Source: Bacteroidota bacterium
GTDB lineage: Bacteria; Bacteroidota; Bacteroidia; Flavobacteriales; Flavobacteriaceae
Length of the DNA: 6,691 nt
Reading direction: 5' to 3'
Assembly (NCBI GenBank): GCA_004356305.1
Contig: SMXJ01000023.1
Span: forward strand, 1-6,691
A model generated the notes under the pieces. That model had not been told where the DNA came from. It made no database searches and saw only the letters and a list, made by a program, of their open reading frames with translations. This document shows, one piece after another, positions 6,651-6,691 of the stretch. The position numbers and the translations under genes are program-made. The stretch's first letter is position 1. The number at the start of each line of letters is the position of its first letter.

Positions 6651-6691
6651 TCATTGAATTTCGGGTTGCGTTTTTAAGTAGTGATCGCGCA
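6651..6691 (-). CDS. Possible C-terminal end of intron-encoded reverse transcriptase/maturase (partial)
   Basis: One minus-strand frame enters from the right edge and reads RDHYLKTQPEIQ followed by TGA at 6653-6651, directly against the start of domain V. In many bacterial group II introns the reverse transcriptase/maturase gene sits in domain IV and stops just before domain V, so the position fits. Twelve residues are too few to recognise the protein, and another minus-strand frame stays open through domains V and VI. The call rests on position only. Confidence 0.38.
   Translation of the reverse strand, partial: RDHYLKTQPEIQ

Larger units (their letters stand above)
6571..6691 (-). mobile_element. 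3' end of a group II intron (IIC-like), continuing beyond the right edge
   Basis: Read on the minus strand, this segment folds as domains V and VI of a group II intron and ends in GAU, which satisfies the terminal AY rule. The CGC catalytic triad, rather than AGC, is typical of class C introns, a class that includes members specialised for attC sites. The element lies opposite in orientation to the operon, as is usual for attC-targeted introns relative to cassette genes. Only the last 121 bases are visible. Domains I-IV and the reverse transcriptase gene should follow to the right, so whether the intron is full length cannot be judged. Confidence 0.85.

Noticed and set aside
6561..6690. Minus-strand open frame running through domains V and VI (contains RDPYVRWCER)
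   Set aside because: It is a translation of structured intron RNA; base pairing of domains V and VI explains the sequence.

Overview
The window looks like an accessory region of a Bacteroidota genome or plasmid (flavobacterium/cytophaga type). The basis is AT-rich DNA, no consistent Shine-Dalgarno sequences, a secreted thioredoxin-fold protein with an FWFTGCKPC active site, and protein families common in that phylum. This assignment is inference; there is no rRNA or other marker in the window.

Layout, left to right. (1) Bases 1-557 encode a secreted TlpA/ResA-like thioredoxin-fold protein that lacks only the first base of its ATG. (2) Bases 542-659 hold a large imperfect inverted repeat. It has 17 paired positions and one bulged A, is flanked by short unpaired spacers and AAC / GTTGGGC boxes, and looks like an integron attC recombination site. 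(3) Bases 660-789 hold only a doubtful 32-codon ORF. (4) Bases 790-6598 are a tightly packed three-gene operon. It encodes a membrane-anchored CocE/X-Pro-peptidase-type hydrolase, an 853-aa fusion of a fatty acid hydroxylase/sterol desaturase domain with a GH3-type acyl-acid amido synthetase, and an enolase-superfamily racemase/epimerase. (5) From about 6571 to the right edge, on the minus strand, lies the 3' end of a group II intron: domain V with a CGC triad, domain VI with a bulged branch-point A, and perhaps the last codons of the intron-encoded protein.

The main structural observation joins (2), (4) and (5). The sequence just right of the putative attC cut point (TTGGGCGTA, 654-662) is the exact reverse complement of the sequence just left of the intron (TACGCCCAA, 6563-6571). 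This is expected if 654-6570 is one integron gene cassette of about 5.9 kb: its leading TTRRRY and its trailing RYYYAAC box come from the same circular cassette attC. A group IIC-attC intron would then have inserted in the bottom strand of the second attC, in the orientation and near the position known for such introns. A three-gene cassette of this size is unusual.

Functionally, the operon suggests a small pathway for an acylated amino acid or dipeptide. The membrane-bound di-iron domain would modify a lipid. The fused GH3 domain would adenylate a carboxylic acid and join it to an amino acid. The enolase-family protein would invert a stereocentre of the product, and the CocE-like enzyme would hydrolyse or trim an ester or amide. 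This is inference from families and gene order; substrates cannot be read from the sequence.
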